The position numbers and the translations under genes are program-made. A stretch of DNA of 64,000 nt from Nephrocerus scutellatus (lineage: Eukaryota; Arthropoda; Insecta; Diptera; Pipunculidae). Numbering within the stretch: the first letter of the stretch is position 1; every line of letters starts with the position of its first letter. Below the pieces are notes generated by a model that saw nothing but the letters and a program-made list of their open reading frames with translations, was not told the DNA's origin and ran no database searches. The DNA lies in contig OX352764.1 in the NCBI GenBank assembly GCA_947095585.1, forward strand, positions 71,381,536 to 71,445,535, read 5' to 3'. This document shows positions 43,395-54,130 of the stretch, in pieces.

Positions 43395-45949
43395 AATGTT
43401 CATCGTAAACTGTAAATAACCGTTGAAGGTTATCAAGTTGTCGAGTAATGAGGTAAATGATACAGTTGTTATTACTGCATAATTTTCATTGTTGTATGGT
43501 ATACGAGTATAAGAATTTTTTAATTATAGCTTAGCGAATACAAAACCAAGAACCGATTAAATTTTTCCAACAGTTAAATACGAATTTCCAAAAATACTCT
43601 TTTGTAATTTAAACTTAAAAATGAAGTTGCATCACTGATGCTCGGCTTGACTAAGGTAAGTAAAACTTTCTTGCAATGTTTCAGTAATCCAACGCACTAA
43701 ATAGTCACGGCCCACTTATATGTTTGTTCGCTCTAAATTGCGTCTTTTTTATTCAATAAAAACCAGTGTTAGAACTACTGAAATAAAATGTAATTGAATT
43801 CAAAATATAAAGGAAGCTTTTAAATATAAGCGAATGAAATTAATTTAGGAATATATTACGAAAGAGTAAAATCAATAATTTGAAAATAAGTTAAATACGT
43901 TGATTCCTCAGGTTAATTAATTATTGTTAATTATTTTTAAAACATGCTATTATTTTGCTTCATCTTTAAGTTTGTTTAAAACAAACTAAACTAATTTGTT
44001 TCGATATTGAGCAGAGCAGAGTTTTCTTTTAGTACCCAAATTAGCCTACTGTTGGCCGTAATATGGCTTCTCTTCAAATATCAACATCAACGCTTTCTTG
44101 TAACTCTGGGCCAAGAAAAATACTTATACGAAAATAATTCATACTCAGCGATTGCTCCCTTAATTGTTCATTCATTTGCTAGAAAATATGCTTTTTATTT
44201 TAGTTCAACTTTTGCCTTGTTAAGCGAAAACAATTAGCGCCCACTATTGTCGGTTTTAATCAGAACGTAGTTGTTAGCATAATCAGAGATTGCTGAGTCA
44301 GCTGAATGGCCAGATGAAAACTGTGTAGTTTCGATATCGCAATAAAAGTTAGCTTAGCAGCTTGAAGAAAGTTATAAGAATAATGTAAATGCAGTGCGCG
44401 TCTCTAACAATTAAATGGATAATTATATGGACTTGATATGGACTTTATAGAATCAGAGACTTCACTACACTTTTCATATATTAAAGAATGTTATTGGTAT
44501 TCAGGATTATGACCTTAAGTTTTTCACTAAGTAACTTAGAGCTTCTTTTCTATCTGATTAAAACGCTCTATTATTGTTTATGTTTTTTAAGGGTTTTAGT
44601 TCCGGCTTTGGTTTAGAATGTAAACATAATACATATACATTTAATGTAAAGCTGTATTTAGTCTTTCTCAATAGGTTTGGTAACAAAGAATACACAAAAG
44701 ACTAATTTTATGTATGACTATACTATTTCGTTCCAAATTTAATAGTCATTGCATTGATAAACTGTGATTAATCATTTGAAAATGAATTCTCATACTACTT
44801 TCAGTACATATAATTACATTTTTATTTCTTTCCTAAATCGTTTCTCCTTAAAGAGGATGAGCCATTTTTTTGGTCCGAAGATACTCTTGTGACTATAGTG
44901 TGCAGCCGCAAAATTCTCATACTATGGCAAAACTTTTGCACACATGATAAAGTAATATATTCTCCACATTTACCCCATAAGAACGCAAACAATTTTCCTT
45001 GAAAATTCCGACGCGTGCTGCAACTAGAACGATCGATGATGGTATAACGATGTAAACAAGTAACAACCCCAATCTAATGTAAAGCAATTTAAATGTTGAA
45101 CAGCCGCCATCACATGCATGTATCCGTATAAGCATTACACACATATAAGAATAAATCGAAATTGAAAATTATATTTTCATCCAAACACAGAGCAAGGTAG
45201 AAAAAGTCTATAAAGCACCCTCGTGGTATACGACTACGATAAGCAGTGCTTCGTGTTAGAAAAATAAATAGCAAAAAGCCATCATTTTACACCTAAATCA
45301 ACATAAGAACGGCTCAGAAAACATGACGGCGAAGAGTTTCGCACATAAGTGTGGTATAATAAATACGAGTACCACTCAATACACAAATACTCGTATATAT
45401 ACATATCGAATGGAACATAAATTCGCGCTGGGTGATTCATAGATCTGTTTTAGACTTCTTACTCTCTCTTCGTTATCGAACAAATACAATAATAACAAAA
45501 CAACTTTGATTAAAACTAACTTTTAGTAAAATTCCCAATAACAAAAAAAAGAATGAGATTTAAAAAAATTTTCTTAATTCTATAAATGCTTGGCAATTTG
45601 GTAAGTTTAAAAAACACAAAAAAAAATCATTAAATTTTTGTTGATATGCTTAAATAGAGTAAGTGTAGCAATGGAGTTATTTTTATCACCATGAGCCTTT
45701 TTACAATGGAAGGCAACTGGTTGTGAGATTTAATTGAGTTAATACCAAAGAAGATTTTTTTAACATTACATATATTCTAAAAACAGGCATTAGATTCGTA
45801 AGCACCATGTGAATTTTATTTGGTATTTAACAAGTGGGGTTGTCTTTTGCAGTCTCTTTCTCTTTTGTGTTATTTTCTTTTATGTTCAATGCAATTTTTA
45901 AGGATCTCTTGTTAAAATGGGTGGGAAGCCAAACTCTACTGCGTGCGCG
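43392..45949. other. No gene recognised
   Basis: Long AT-rich stretch. Frames of 75-76 codons on both strands (44007-44237, 44917-45144) show no family resemblance or splice context. Confidence 0.4.
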
Positions 45950-46179
45950 CATAACGAATCTACTCCAATTTAGTCATCAGCACTCAGCAATCATTGACAT
46001 TCGGTTGAAGTGACTGAAGTGAGCTTGAAATGAACAGACGGCTGGCTGTTAAGCGAACGTATCATTGCCCGCCACAGAGTGTACACAAAGAGCCTTTACC
46101 TCAGCTTACAACGACGGGTGTCTTCGTATGATGGGAATTTGAATCTATAAATACAACCATAACAGAGTTACAAAAATGT
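45950..46179 (+). other. Weak candidate for a host 5' exon
   Basis: This block is richer in G and C than its surroundings and shares nothing with the repeats. It ends CAAAAATGT directly before GTAAGTAAG, a strong donor at 46180. An ATG two bases before the exon end would leave phase 1, the same phase as the signal-peptide exon at 33664. An alternative first exon is possible but unsupported by anything else. Confidence 0.2.
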
Positions 46180-46689
46180 GTAAGTAAGAACGTAAATTTA
46201 AATGCGTATCAGCCAGCAAGGGTACCTTGTTAATACCTACAAAAAGACAACGGTCTTGGTGATGTTGACATCGCGAAGGATAGAAAAAGAAAACATAAAT
46301 TCAAATTAGTTAATTTCCATTTATATCTACCTATGAGTTTCATATATAAATATTTTACGCTTTGTGTTGAAGTGATAAAAGAATGTTAATTTTTAGATCA
46401 AAGTTATAAATAATAAACAAATTACTGAATTAAAATTATTTGTTTATTAAAAAGCAAAAATATATTATTTAACCTATTCATTTCCGTTTTTGAAGAGACT
46501 AGAACAAGAAATTGCCAAAAATTAAAAACGGGTTCCCTAATTTGTTTCACATATTTTAAAATATTGAATGCATTATAAAGTAATTAAAGTTTTATTTTTC
46601 GTGATTCCAATTTTCCAAGTAATTTTTAAAAATTCATGTTTGAGTATAAGAATAACAAAAATGCTAAGTGTAGAAGGACATTCTTGGCT

Positions 46690-47480
46690 GGCATACGTTT
46701 GAACGCAAGCAAATCAGGCCAATTAGGGTAATGAATAAAAACCTACAGTCTACATGCAAACCAGAGAAGATAATTGATGACCTGCAATATTGAAGCATCA
46801 ATTAAAAGTTAAAAGGCAAAGTTAAGAACATCTTAACATGCATAATGTTAGCCGTAAATGCCGATTAAAAGATTAAAATATAAATATATCAGATCAATTA
46901 CATCTTGGAGAGCAACGTTAGGATTGAGCCTATAAGAAAATCTAAGCTTATACCACAATGCAAACAATGCCAGTCATTGGACATACTCAAAAATACCGCA
47001 ACAAGAAATCCAGGTGTGTCAAATTTTTAGGTAAACACCATACCAGAGACTGTATAAAAACCACCTAAGAAAATAACGGATCTGATTAATTGATTTATTA
47101 TTAAAACATATCTGTAAGGCTTTATATTACAATCTCTAGAAGAAAAAATTAAGTTAATGGTTCCTCTTCAACAATAGACAAGTATATACACATTTAAAGA
47201 TGACAGTTTGGGAAAATACTCAAATTTAGGGAAATTAGGTAATTACCCAAGGGAAAGTAGAAATTAGAAAAAAGAAGAGCGAGAAGAATATAGCAGCATA
47301 CAATTTCGCTTAAGATAAAACCAAGCTGAACAATCTCACTCAGCAACTGAGAAAATAAATCCACGAACTAAAAGATGCATTAAACGTGGGAGTTAAACAA
47401 CAGACAGATCATTTAAATGAAAGAAACTGCAGAATCGAACAACATCTAGGAATTATAAAACAGAGGCGATCGCCATATAC
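46690..47480 (+). pseudogene. Jockey ORF1 (gag-like) remnant
   Basis: Frame pieces read F-E-R-K-Q-I-R-P-I-R-V-M-N-K-N-L-Q, K-P-E-K-I-I-D-D-L, V-R-I-E-P-I-R-K-S-K-L-I-P-Q-C-K-Q-C-Q, G-H-T-Q-K-Y, and R-C-V-K-F-L-G-K-H-H-T-R-D-C (to about 47060). This is the nucleic-acid-binding region of Jockey-type ORF1, with an R-x-V-I-K-N-L-H domain followed by C2HC knuckles. One Cys of the second knuckle is Phe here. A lysine- and glutamine-rich, possibly coiled-coil part (47260-47470) may be the ORF1 C-terminus. It is frameshifted and no ORF2 follows. Confidence 0.65.
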
Positions 47481-47654
47481 AGGGTGTCCCTTAATTCATG
47501 CACAATAATTTAGGAAATAATTCTTGGGTATATTTAAGAAAAAAATAGCTCTACAGTAAGGGTCTATCTCCAATAATGACATCATTTATCGGGGATTGAA
47601 TAAAAAGCTTACTTTGGTGCACCTTGACCCATGTTAACGGAAATAGCTCTGTTA
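47480..47654. other. Possible mariner-type MITE end
   Basis: TA followed by CAGGGTGTCCCTTAATTC resembles the outer end of Tc1/mariner-type MITEs (compare TA-CAGGGTG at 39129). No matching right arm was found, so it is a single end at best. Confidence 0.3.
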
Positions 47655-48125
47655 ATACTAAGGGTATAAACTTCGTTTCACTTCCAAATTTTTACAAAAA
47701 GTGTTTTCACTTTTAAAAAAATCTATATGGGAGTCTCGTAGCCTTGGGTCCCGATCCCTTCCAAATTTTTACAAAAGTAATGTCATGGGAGATACATATT
47801 TATGTGTACAAAATTTGAATAAAATGGGGTTTATTTTTTAAAAAATTGTATAGGAGGCCCTCGAAACTGGAGCCCGATCAGTTCCAAACTTTTACAAAAG
47901 CTGCAGTCATCGGAGATGCACATATGTACAAAATTTGAATAAAATCGGGCTAGTTTTAAAAAAATGTATATGGGAGTTCCCCAGCTTGGGGCCCGATACC
48001 TTCAAAATTTTAATAGAAAGTGGTGCAATCGGAGATACACATGTGTGTAATGTTTGAATAAAATAAGTCTTTAGGAAGTGGGTTAAAAATTGATCACAAA
48101 ATTTGGACATCGACAAACAAACAAT
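47655..48125 (-). repeat. Family H copy with three to four tandem units
   Basis: Units with CACTTCCAAATTTTTACA, GGGAGTCTCGTAGCC and AAATTTGAATAAAAT blocks repeat. It closes with the family sub-end (GAAGTGGGTTAAAAATTGATC). The CCCATAAAAATT end and its inverted repeat are missing, so it is truncated. Confidence 0.7.
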
Positions 48126-48389
48126 GGCATTTATCAAATAAAGCGTTTATTGTTGGAGACAGAGAGAAGTTAAAGAGCTAATTCAATAAGAAAAGCATGC
48201 AGGCAATTGAATTAAACCAACCATGAGAACCCAGCGAAAATCATTTTTCCACAGGATAATACAAACAAACTAAAACTGCAGACAACAGGACTCAAACGAT
48301 TATACAAGCAAACTCCAGAATGGTATAAGACGATAAGGTGCTCCACCAACTGTCTCTAGTGTTGTTTATTTTTCTCCTGAAATATTGGT

Positions 48390-48550
48390 TCAAGAGCGCA
48401 GACTTTGCCACTACAGACAAGTTAAATTTTTCCCTAAGTCTTGATTCGTTGGATTAAGAGCGCAGACTTTGCTACTACAGCCAAGTTATGCTTCCCCTAA
48501 GTCCTAAAAGTGGTTCAAGACTTTAGTTCTACAGTCGAGTTATATTTGTA
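48390..48550 (+). repeat. Tandem repeat with about 64-bp unit, 2.5 copies
   Basis: GAGCGCAGACTTTG occurs at 48394 and 48458 and a degraded CAAGACTTTAG follows near 48515. Each is followed by CTACAG(A/C)CAAGTTA-like and CCCTAAGTC blocks. The surrounding 48550-48720 is unusually rich in CACG and GCAC motifs. No coding sequence. Confidence 0.6.
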
Positions 48551-48801
48551 CGCTGCGACCTAACGCATCGACACTCGTGTTACCACGAAGCACGCGATAA
48601 AACACGCCAACCACTAATATGACATCACGCAATACTAACACGCGGTGTTACGCATCGCACCTACTACAAAAATCGAATACCACGAAGTTACCTTAAGTCA
48701 TCAACTATTGTTTCTATACTAATAATTGAAATCGAAGTGCATGTGTGATTTCAAAATTAATATTAACATTTAAGCATAAAATATTATTTATAGAATTTTT
48801 G

Positions 48802-49445
48802 TCTCTATCGCATGTTTGTCCAGAATAGATTCCGAAACGGCTGAATGGATTTTAATGAAAATTTCAGAGATGTCTCCCGATGTCTCAAAGGGTTTCAAAC
48901 TTATCTTAATTAACAAAATTTTAGGAGGTGGATATGTAAAGGGGTGAAATAAAAGAACCTATATTTATAAGTGTGTGCGCCGTGGCTCAGTGGGAGGTGC
49001 ATGGATTTCTAAGCAGGGGGTTTGTAGTTCAAATCCCACAAAACACCAAAGTATTTTTAACGGTCCCACTACTACATCCGAGGGCAAAAACTTGTCACGA
49101 AAAGCTTTCCAATTCGCCGTTCGGTTACGGCATTAAACTGTCCCTTCCATTTATGTGCAAAAATATACATGCACTACACAAATGGTGTGGCTAGAAGCTA
49201 GTCCTTGGAACATAACGGTCTGACGCGCCGAATATTATTATTATAATAAGTGAGTGAATAGGAATGCGCAATTCTACTCATCAGATCGATTTTACATCAG
49301 ACTCCTTTACAATCCAATTTTTATGAAATTTTCAATGTATCTAAATTATTGGCAGATTAAGGGAAGTTTATAAGCTATGGTAAAAACCTAAGCCCGTGGG
49401 AGGGGGTTCATGTGTGCGGGCAGCAAAGCGCCAGTGAACAGCTAG
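48802..49445 (+). mobile_element. Helitron copy 2, split by a SINE
   Basis: The left part (48802-48973) starts TCTCTATCGCATGTTTGTCC and continues ATTCCGAAACGGCTGAATGG and ATTTTAATGAAAATTTCAG, phrases common to non-autonomous insect Helitrons. After the nested SINE, the right part has CCAATTTTTATGAAATTTTC, GGCAGATTAAGG and GCGGGCAGCAAAGCGCC with GTGAACAG, and ends CTAG at 49442-49445 followed by T. A TC start and CTAG end fit Helitron rules. It has no Rep/helicase and so is non-autonomous. Confidence 0.65.
48974..49245 (+). mobile_element. tRNA-derived SINE nested in a Helitron
   Basis: Head GCGCCGTGGCTCAGTGGG, B-box region GTTTGTAGTTCAAATCCCAC (degraded, GTTCAAATCC), body CTTGTCACGAAAAGCTTTCC, AATTCGCCGTTCGGTTACGG, CCCTTCCATTTATGTGC and tail GACGCGCCGAATATTATT. 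It is flanked by ATAAGTG at 48967-48973 and 49246-49252, a 7-bp target duplication. Confidence 0.85.
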
Positions 49446-49690
49446 TCAATAATATAGAACGAAAATAACCACATTCTAGAATTCCCTAAACAAATGAATC
49501 TACGTCACGCTGAGGATTCCCTAAACCTGACGAAAAACCACATAATATAACATTAGAAGCCGACGTAATAGATTAAGAAGTTGAATAAGAAAGAGATCAT
49601 GCTTTTCACACTGAACGAACTCATGCATAAGAATAAAGTCAGTGTCTTTATAATCATAATCATACGATGCTCATAATGTGACTTTTTTTA

Positions 49691-50400
49691 TTTCTAAATT
49701 CTCTACATTAACTTCGCTTGCCCGTGGCACGTCTGTCGGTCTGTCGTGAAATTTTGCGATCAATTTTAACCCACTTCCCAAAGCTTTATTTTTTTGAAAT
49801 TTTGCACACATGTGTATTTCCGAACACAACACATTTTATTTAAATTTGGAGCCCCTCGGGCCTCAGGGCCTAAGGGTGCCCATATAAAAATTTTAAAAAT
49901 TATACTGATTTTCTTTAAATTTTATACACATATGTATATCCGGTGGACAACACTGCTGGTAAAAATGCTGGAGACCCCAGGCCCCGGGGTCGTGGGGCCC
50001 ATACAAATTTTTTAAAAAGATGGATGATTTTCTTTAAATTTTATACACAAGTGATGGACAAAATTTTTTGTAAAATTTTTGGAGTGAACCTCAGGCACCC
50101 CTCACCATATAATTTTTTTAAAAATTACCCCGATTTTCTTCAAATTTTAAATACATGTGTACCTCCAATGGAAAAAACTTTTCATGCATTTTTGGGTTGA
50201 ACGGGCCATATAATTTTTTTAAAAATAAGCCCGATTTTCTTCAAATTTTAAACACATTGTATCGCTGATGGACAAAACTTTTTGTAAATTTGTTGGAGTG
50301 ATCGGGCCATGAGACCCAAGTGGTGCACATGCTCGATTTTCTTCAAATTTTAAACGCTCCTATTAGGAAATGAATAAATTTTTATGGGTTGTTTTTTTTT
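49691..50400 (+). repeat. Family H, complete copy with five to six units
   Basis: Starts TTTCTAAATTCTCTACATT and ACTTCGCTTGCCCGTGGC with GTCTGTCGGTCTGTCG. It then has about five units, period about 120 bp (GTATTTCC at 49814, GTATATCC at 49934), each with ATTTTCTTNAAATTTTA and a GGGGCC or GGGCC block. It ends AAATTTTTATGGGTTG and a T run at 50400. The end touches the 3' tail of the LOA-like element. The subterminal repeat on the right is degraded here. Confidence 0.8.
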
Positions 50401-50439
50401 ATTTTTTATTTAATAATAATAGCTAAGCCCATATGCCTG

Positions 50440-51235
50440 ACACCGCGACCTAAAAGGGTAAGGTTAATCTAAAAGACGAGCTACCTCCTTAATCAAGAAT
50501 AGTATGTTCTTAGTGGCAGAGCTTCTTAACTCTGCTATTTTCCTTAGGGAAAATACGCCTCCTTAACCAAATTAATGCTGGGCATTTACGGAAAATGGGC
50601 TCGGATAATTCATTCTCTTCTGAACAGAACCTACATTCTGTATCTGAGCTTATATCGATCTTGTTAATAACTCACAGTGACCCGTGAGAAAGCTCACCAG
50701 CTTTCTCATGCTACCCATGTCTAGGTTAAGGATTTCCTAATAGGAAATAAGGTACTTCACAGCGCAGATCTTGATGGCATGGAGTTCAGCCTAGAAATCA
50801 TGGGACTCATTTCTATTGATACCGCGACTTTGGTGTTCGGTCCAAAGACACCAGCTCCAAGTTTGCATCTTTGATCCGTCTGTGAACCAGACTAGACCTC
50901 TAGCGTCAAGTTCCGGAACACCATTAGAACAGTTTGCACGGTTGAATATATCTACCTCAAATAACCTGCCGAAACACTCCCTGATTAGAGTGTCGGGGAT
51001 AGTGCAAAACATGTCTCTTTCGGGAATTGATTCAAGTATTTTTAGGTGTTCTTCATGGTCACCAGATTTGTACCTGTATTCTAGCTGCAACTTAATAGCG
51101 CATCTAGCGGCCATCTTCCTAATGAAAATTCGCAAGGGCGAAAATCCTATGACAGCTTCTAATGCCGCCGTGGAATTCTTTGAATCTTCCGAAGCTTATT
51201 TTCCGTTGTCCGTTCAAGAACTTTCTACCACCAAA
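50440..51235 (-). pseudogene. LOA-like ORF2, thumb, RNase H and Cys motif
   Basis: The minus-strand 114-codon open stretch (50791-51135) starts in the region after K-L-R-K-I-Q-R and contains G-L-V-W-F-T-D-G-S-K-M, the first RNase H catalytic block. Further on come A-E-L-H-A-I-K and, near the end, C-R-F-C-S-E-E-N-E-L-S-E-P-I-F-R-K-C, the C-terminal zinc-type motif in which His is replaced by Pro. The RNase H middle part (S-D-S-Q-A and G-H-x-G-I-x-G-N-E) is lost. Stop codons and shifts abound. Confidence 0.75.
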
Positions 51236-51300
51236 TAATGCCCCCTGGTGGCAAGGACCGTGGGTTCGAATCCCCCCAAGAGCACTTTTAAATAAATTTG
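51236..51300 (+). other. tRNA-like half (B box), possible SINE scrap
   Basis: GGCAAGGACCGTGGGTTCGAATCCCCCC carries a perfect B box (GGTTCGAATCC) in a T-arm-like setting. No D arm or A box is seen. It occupies the deletion gap of the LOA-like reverse transcriptase. A SINE or tRNA fragment captured at the break is the simplest reading. Confidence 0.35.
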
Positions 51301-51359
51301 ACAAGAGTATTTTCACATAAAATAATAAAAGGATTGATTTAGAGCATAATTATGTCTAG

Positions 51360-52083
51360 TGGTATCACAAACGAAGTCATATTAGTTGGTTGGTATGTGA
51401 TAATGGGCCTCACAATCATTGTAATTTCTCGACTTTTGAGTAATGCCCTTATTCGTTGCTTGGTCGAGTCTTCGATACCTCTGCTACTAATTGCTCTTGC
51501 AATTGAGTCTTAGCCATTGTTTTTGAATTCGCACTCAATGTCGACGAAAGTACACAGAGTTACTTCCTTGGAACGAAAGTTTCTTCTATCTTTTTCACAA
51601 GATAGTTAAGGGCGCCTTCTACGCATTAACATTTATGCAAACTGACTGGAGTGCAGAAGTGTAGACAAATCTAGCCAGCCTCTAATATGCACATCAATGA
51701 GTCTCTATATAGTTTTGAGGACAAATTATGTTAGACTTATAGGCCTATAAGATAGAGACAGCACACTAGGCCTTTTGCCTGGTTTGGGGTACGTGTGTAG
51801 TACTCGAGTAGACGAACCTGGCAAATGCACCTGAGAAGGGTTCTAAGTATTTCCTAACGGTCCGACGGTAGGTGCCATCGACCTTTTTAAGTAAACCTAC
51901 ACAATTTATCTGATCTTTTACAAGTGCCTTGTGGATTCGTGTAGCTACTGGCATGTCGGCAATGTTTTCACAGCACTTCCTCCATATGGCCCTTTTAGAT
52001 AGTCTTAATTTAGAATTAATTAATTGGTACACTGCTTTATCTAGGTCCCCTGTGGACTCTGTAGATGTGACAAGCATATCCAA
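51360..52083 (-). pseudogene. LOA-like ORF2, connector and start of reverse transcriptase
   Basis: A 105-codon stretch (51766-52083) reads W-R-K-C-C-E-N-I-A-D-M-P-V-A-T-R-I-H-K-A-L and G-L-L-K-K-V-D-G-T-Y, the connector between endonuclease and reverse transcriptase in LOA/R1-type elements. Left of it, in shifting frames, come S-Y-R-P-I-S-L-T, F-V-L-K-T-I, S-Q-F-A-Y-M and F-V-D-I-E-C-E-F-K, where the first catalytic Asp block is expected, then S-I-A-R-A-I-S-S-R-G-I-E. The copy breaks before the G-C-P-Q-G and Y-A-D-D blocks. Confidence 0.7.
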
Positions 52084-52099
52084 TTTAGAGAGGACAATT

Positions 52100-52320
52100 C
52101 CCTGATACAGATTTCAGTCCGTAGACTTTAAATCATATCAAGAAGAAGCATGTGTCAGTTTGCGGGGAATGTCAAACCTAATGTGCTGATGATCGGACAG
52201 CGAGGCTTCGTCAGACACATGCCAATTTTCAAAACTGTTGGAGATAAATGAACTGGCGATTGTCAAGTCGATTACCTCTTTTCGATCCGCTGTGATCAGC
52301 ATGCCCAACGGCCCTGGTGA
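52100..52320 (-). pseudogene. LOA-like endonuclease fragment
   Basis: The minus-strand reads E-V-I-D-L-T-I-A-S-S-F-I-S-N, then N-W-H-V-S-D-E-A-S-L-S-D-H-Q-H-I-R-F-D-I. The L-S-D-H-x-x-I-x-F motif with its catalytic Asp-His pair closes APE-type endonucleases of LOA/R1 elements. The N-terminal part of the endonuclease was not recognised between here and 52700, so it is deleted or too decayed. Confidence 0.7.
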
Positions 52321-52699
52321 TGGAAGAGGTTGTTTTCACAGCTTATTTAGCGGGGTATTTACTGGAACTGCCAGGACTAGCTTGCCCAGCGGCACTTCTA
52401 GTTAAGCTATTGACTTTCTCTTTGTCAGAGTTACCGCAACCAGACGTTGAAACCTTATCGGTGCTCTTAAGGAGCAGCTTAACCTGGCCAACCCGGTAAT
52501 TAACAGTACCTTTTCAGGTATTGAGCCTTATCATGGAGGCGTTATCTATCGCCAGTACGAGTTGGAGGAGCGTACCTTCCTTCTTTCTCTGTACAATCTT
52601 TCATGACTTGCGATGTAACTCGGCTGTTTGCGCAGAGATAGAGGAGAATAATATTATTTTCTGAGGAGAGCTCTTAACTTGGTGGAAAAAACCCACGGA

Positions 52700-53505
52700 C
52701 GATGTGTTATTAAGGGAAGAGTCCCTCTTCCACCAGCGACACGCTTAGTCCACTTTTGGCTTTGATCATCTCAAAGTTCGAGCACATCCGCCCAGCGGTA
52801 GCACTCTCTGAGCAGTTCAAGACTAGCCATCCCGATTTGAGATGCGAGCCGGAAAAATGTGGCCACACTCCACAATCGGGCATCTCAATTGAGATGTCTT
52901 TAACCGCCTCTTGTAAAAGAGCCATTTGCTCAGTTGTGAGAGGGTAAGTTGTCAAGTCGGGAAACAACACCTAACTTGACAGCTCTGGCCACTTCGCTAA
53001 AATGGGGGACACCAGGTAAAGGTCCTGTGCTGGCCTTCTTGACAGCCGATGCTGGTGGCGTCTGGTCCTCTGACAGACGCGCTGAATGGAAGGGGCGGCA
53101 AAACCAAGAGCACTTTCTCTGTATTTGCCCATGCGTAAAGCCTGTTTAAGACGCCTTCTTTCCTGTGACTTCAACTAAATAAATGCGTCCTATTGTTGAT
53201 GGATCTGTAGTACATCTAATGCCTTCCCAAATGAAAGAGCATCCGTATTTCTCCGAGATGACACTATATCCATCAAAAATTGTGGATGCGTCAGAATTAA
53301 AAGTGGATTGCTCCACGTCCCCGATTGCAACGCATCCAGATGGGGTCCTTATGGCAACGACTTCAGAAATCTGTGAAAGGATCGGCTGCTCAACAACAGA
53401 CCGTTCAGTTGAGGCCAGAATGAGGTTGGCCGTCGATAGCTCAACAGATTCTCGGGATACAACGGGTTGCTCAACAGCGGAAACCGAGGTTGTTGAGGTT
53501 TAAGA
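52700..53505 (-). pseudogene. LOA-like ORF1 remnant
   Basis: Going leftwards, a Met-less open stretch (about 53503-53150) has T-S-T-T-S-V-S-A-V-E-Q-P and G-K-K-A-S. Then pieces in other frames read P-G-V-P-H-F-S-E-V-A-R-A-V-K-L, and an 86-codon frame (52710-52970) has Y-P-L-T-T-E-Q-M-A-L-L-Q-E-A, H-L-K-S-G-W-L-V-L-N-C and L-S-V-S-L-V-E-E. The L-T-x-E-Q, G-W-L-x-x-x-C and late beta-strand pattern is like the nucleic-acid-binding domain found in ORF1 of several insect non-LTR elements. The plus-strand frame 53183-53503 is a shadow. Confidence 0.5.
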
Positions 53506-53510
53506 TGCAT

Positions 53511-53944
53511 CGATCTCATAAATTTTATTTAAGTTCTATTTTTTAAAAACCCGGGAAAAGTGTTCACCCTTGTTAGATCCCGGTATGCCAATGGAGGGCC
53601 AGTTAGAACCGAAGGTCACCAGGTATTCAGAGTCAGCTCCATTTTAGCCATGCATCCATTGGCGTAGGCTGTTCCACGTTGGACTATGAATAACTTTTAT
53701 GCTTATATGATATTATGCTGTACATGTAATATATAGAGTTGCTGTATTCTGCTGTATTCACATGTACGGTTGAGTTGATGTGTGAAGTAATTAAGATGTA
53801 GAGCCATCAACATGGGATTATGAGCAAAATCTTCTAGGTTATGAGTGCTCGAGTGTAAGCACAACTTCATCCAAACACTTTCTTTCCTTCTTCAATCCAA
53901 ATACTTCCAAGCCCACTCTGTGCCTAGGCATTATAAGTGTGCAA
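53511..53944. other. No gene recognised; possible 5' UTR of the LOA-like element
   Basis: The part to about 53680 is less AT-rich and lies upstream of ORF1 in element orientation, so it may be its 5' UTR. The rest is featureless. Confidence 0.3.
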
Positions 53945-54130
53945 ATACAAAATGAGAAATTGTCTGAATTGAAGGAAATCAAGGAAGGAGTATCGCAGAG
54001 GAGTGTATTAGGTGCGGTATTATAACTACTTGCACATAACTTTAAAAACAAACGTTTTCAATATATTCCGGTTACAATAAATCAACAAAGTATCTCGGCA
54101 ATACTCTAGATGCCAAGCTTCAGGTGGATG
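53945..54130 (+). pseudogene. Jockey-type reverse transcriptase scraps
   Basis: Two short blocks remain: E-G-V-S-Q-R-S-V-L-G-A-V-L (about 53980-54022, cf. G-V-P-Q-G-S-V-L-G-P) and K-Y-L-G-N-T-L-D-A-K-L-Q-V-D (about 54088-54130, cf. K-Y-L-G-I-T-L-D-A-K-L in the element at 684). The Asp box region between them is deleted. Confidence 0.5.

Larger units (their letters stand above)
50401..53510 (-). mobile_element. Decayed LOA-like LINE with all domains represented
   Basis: A minus-strand element whose parts lie in natural order from right to left: ORF1 (about 53505-52700), endonuclease (about 52320-52100), connector and reverse transcriptase start (52083-51360), thumb and RNase H (51235-50800), C-terminal Cys motif (about 50640-50480) and 3' UTR with a TTA-rich end at 50405-50420. 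The 3' UTR resembles that of the 7310-9520 element. The reverse transcriptase core with the Asp box is missing and a tRNA-like sequence sits in the gap (51236-51300). It is the best view in the window of what a whole element of this family contained. Confidence 0.75.

Noticed and set aside
45970..46050. Initiator plus downstream promoter element at about 46.0 kb
   Set aside because: The AGACG motif lies about 39 bases after the initiator-like ACATTC, not the required 28-33, so it is not a DPE promoter as read.
49794..50200. Overlapping frames of 73 and 85 codons with repeated F-K-F-Y-T motifs
   Set aside because: Same cause: chance translation of family H units.
53183..53503. A 106-codon plus-strand frame rich in Ser and Thr
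   Set aside because: It lies antisense to the ORF1 region of the LOA-like element, whose minus-strand frame over the same bases is also open and better placed.
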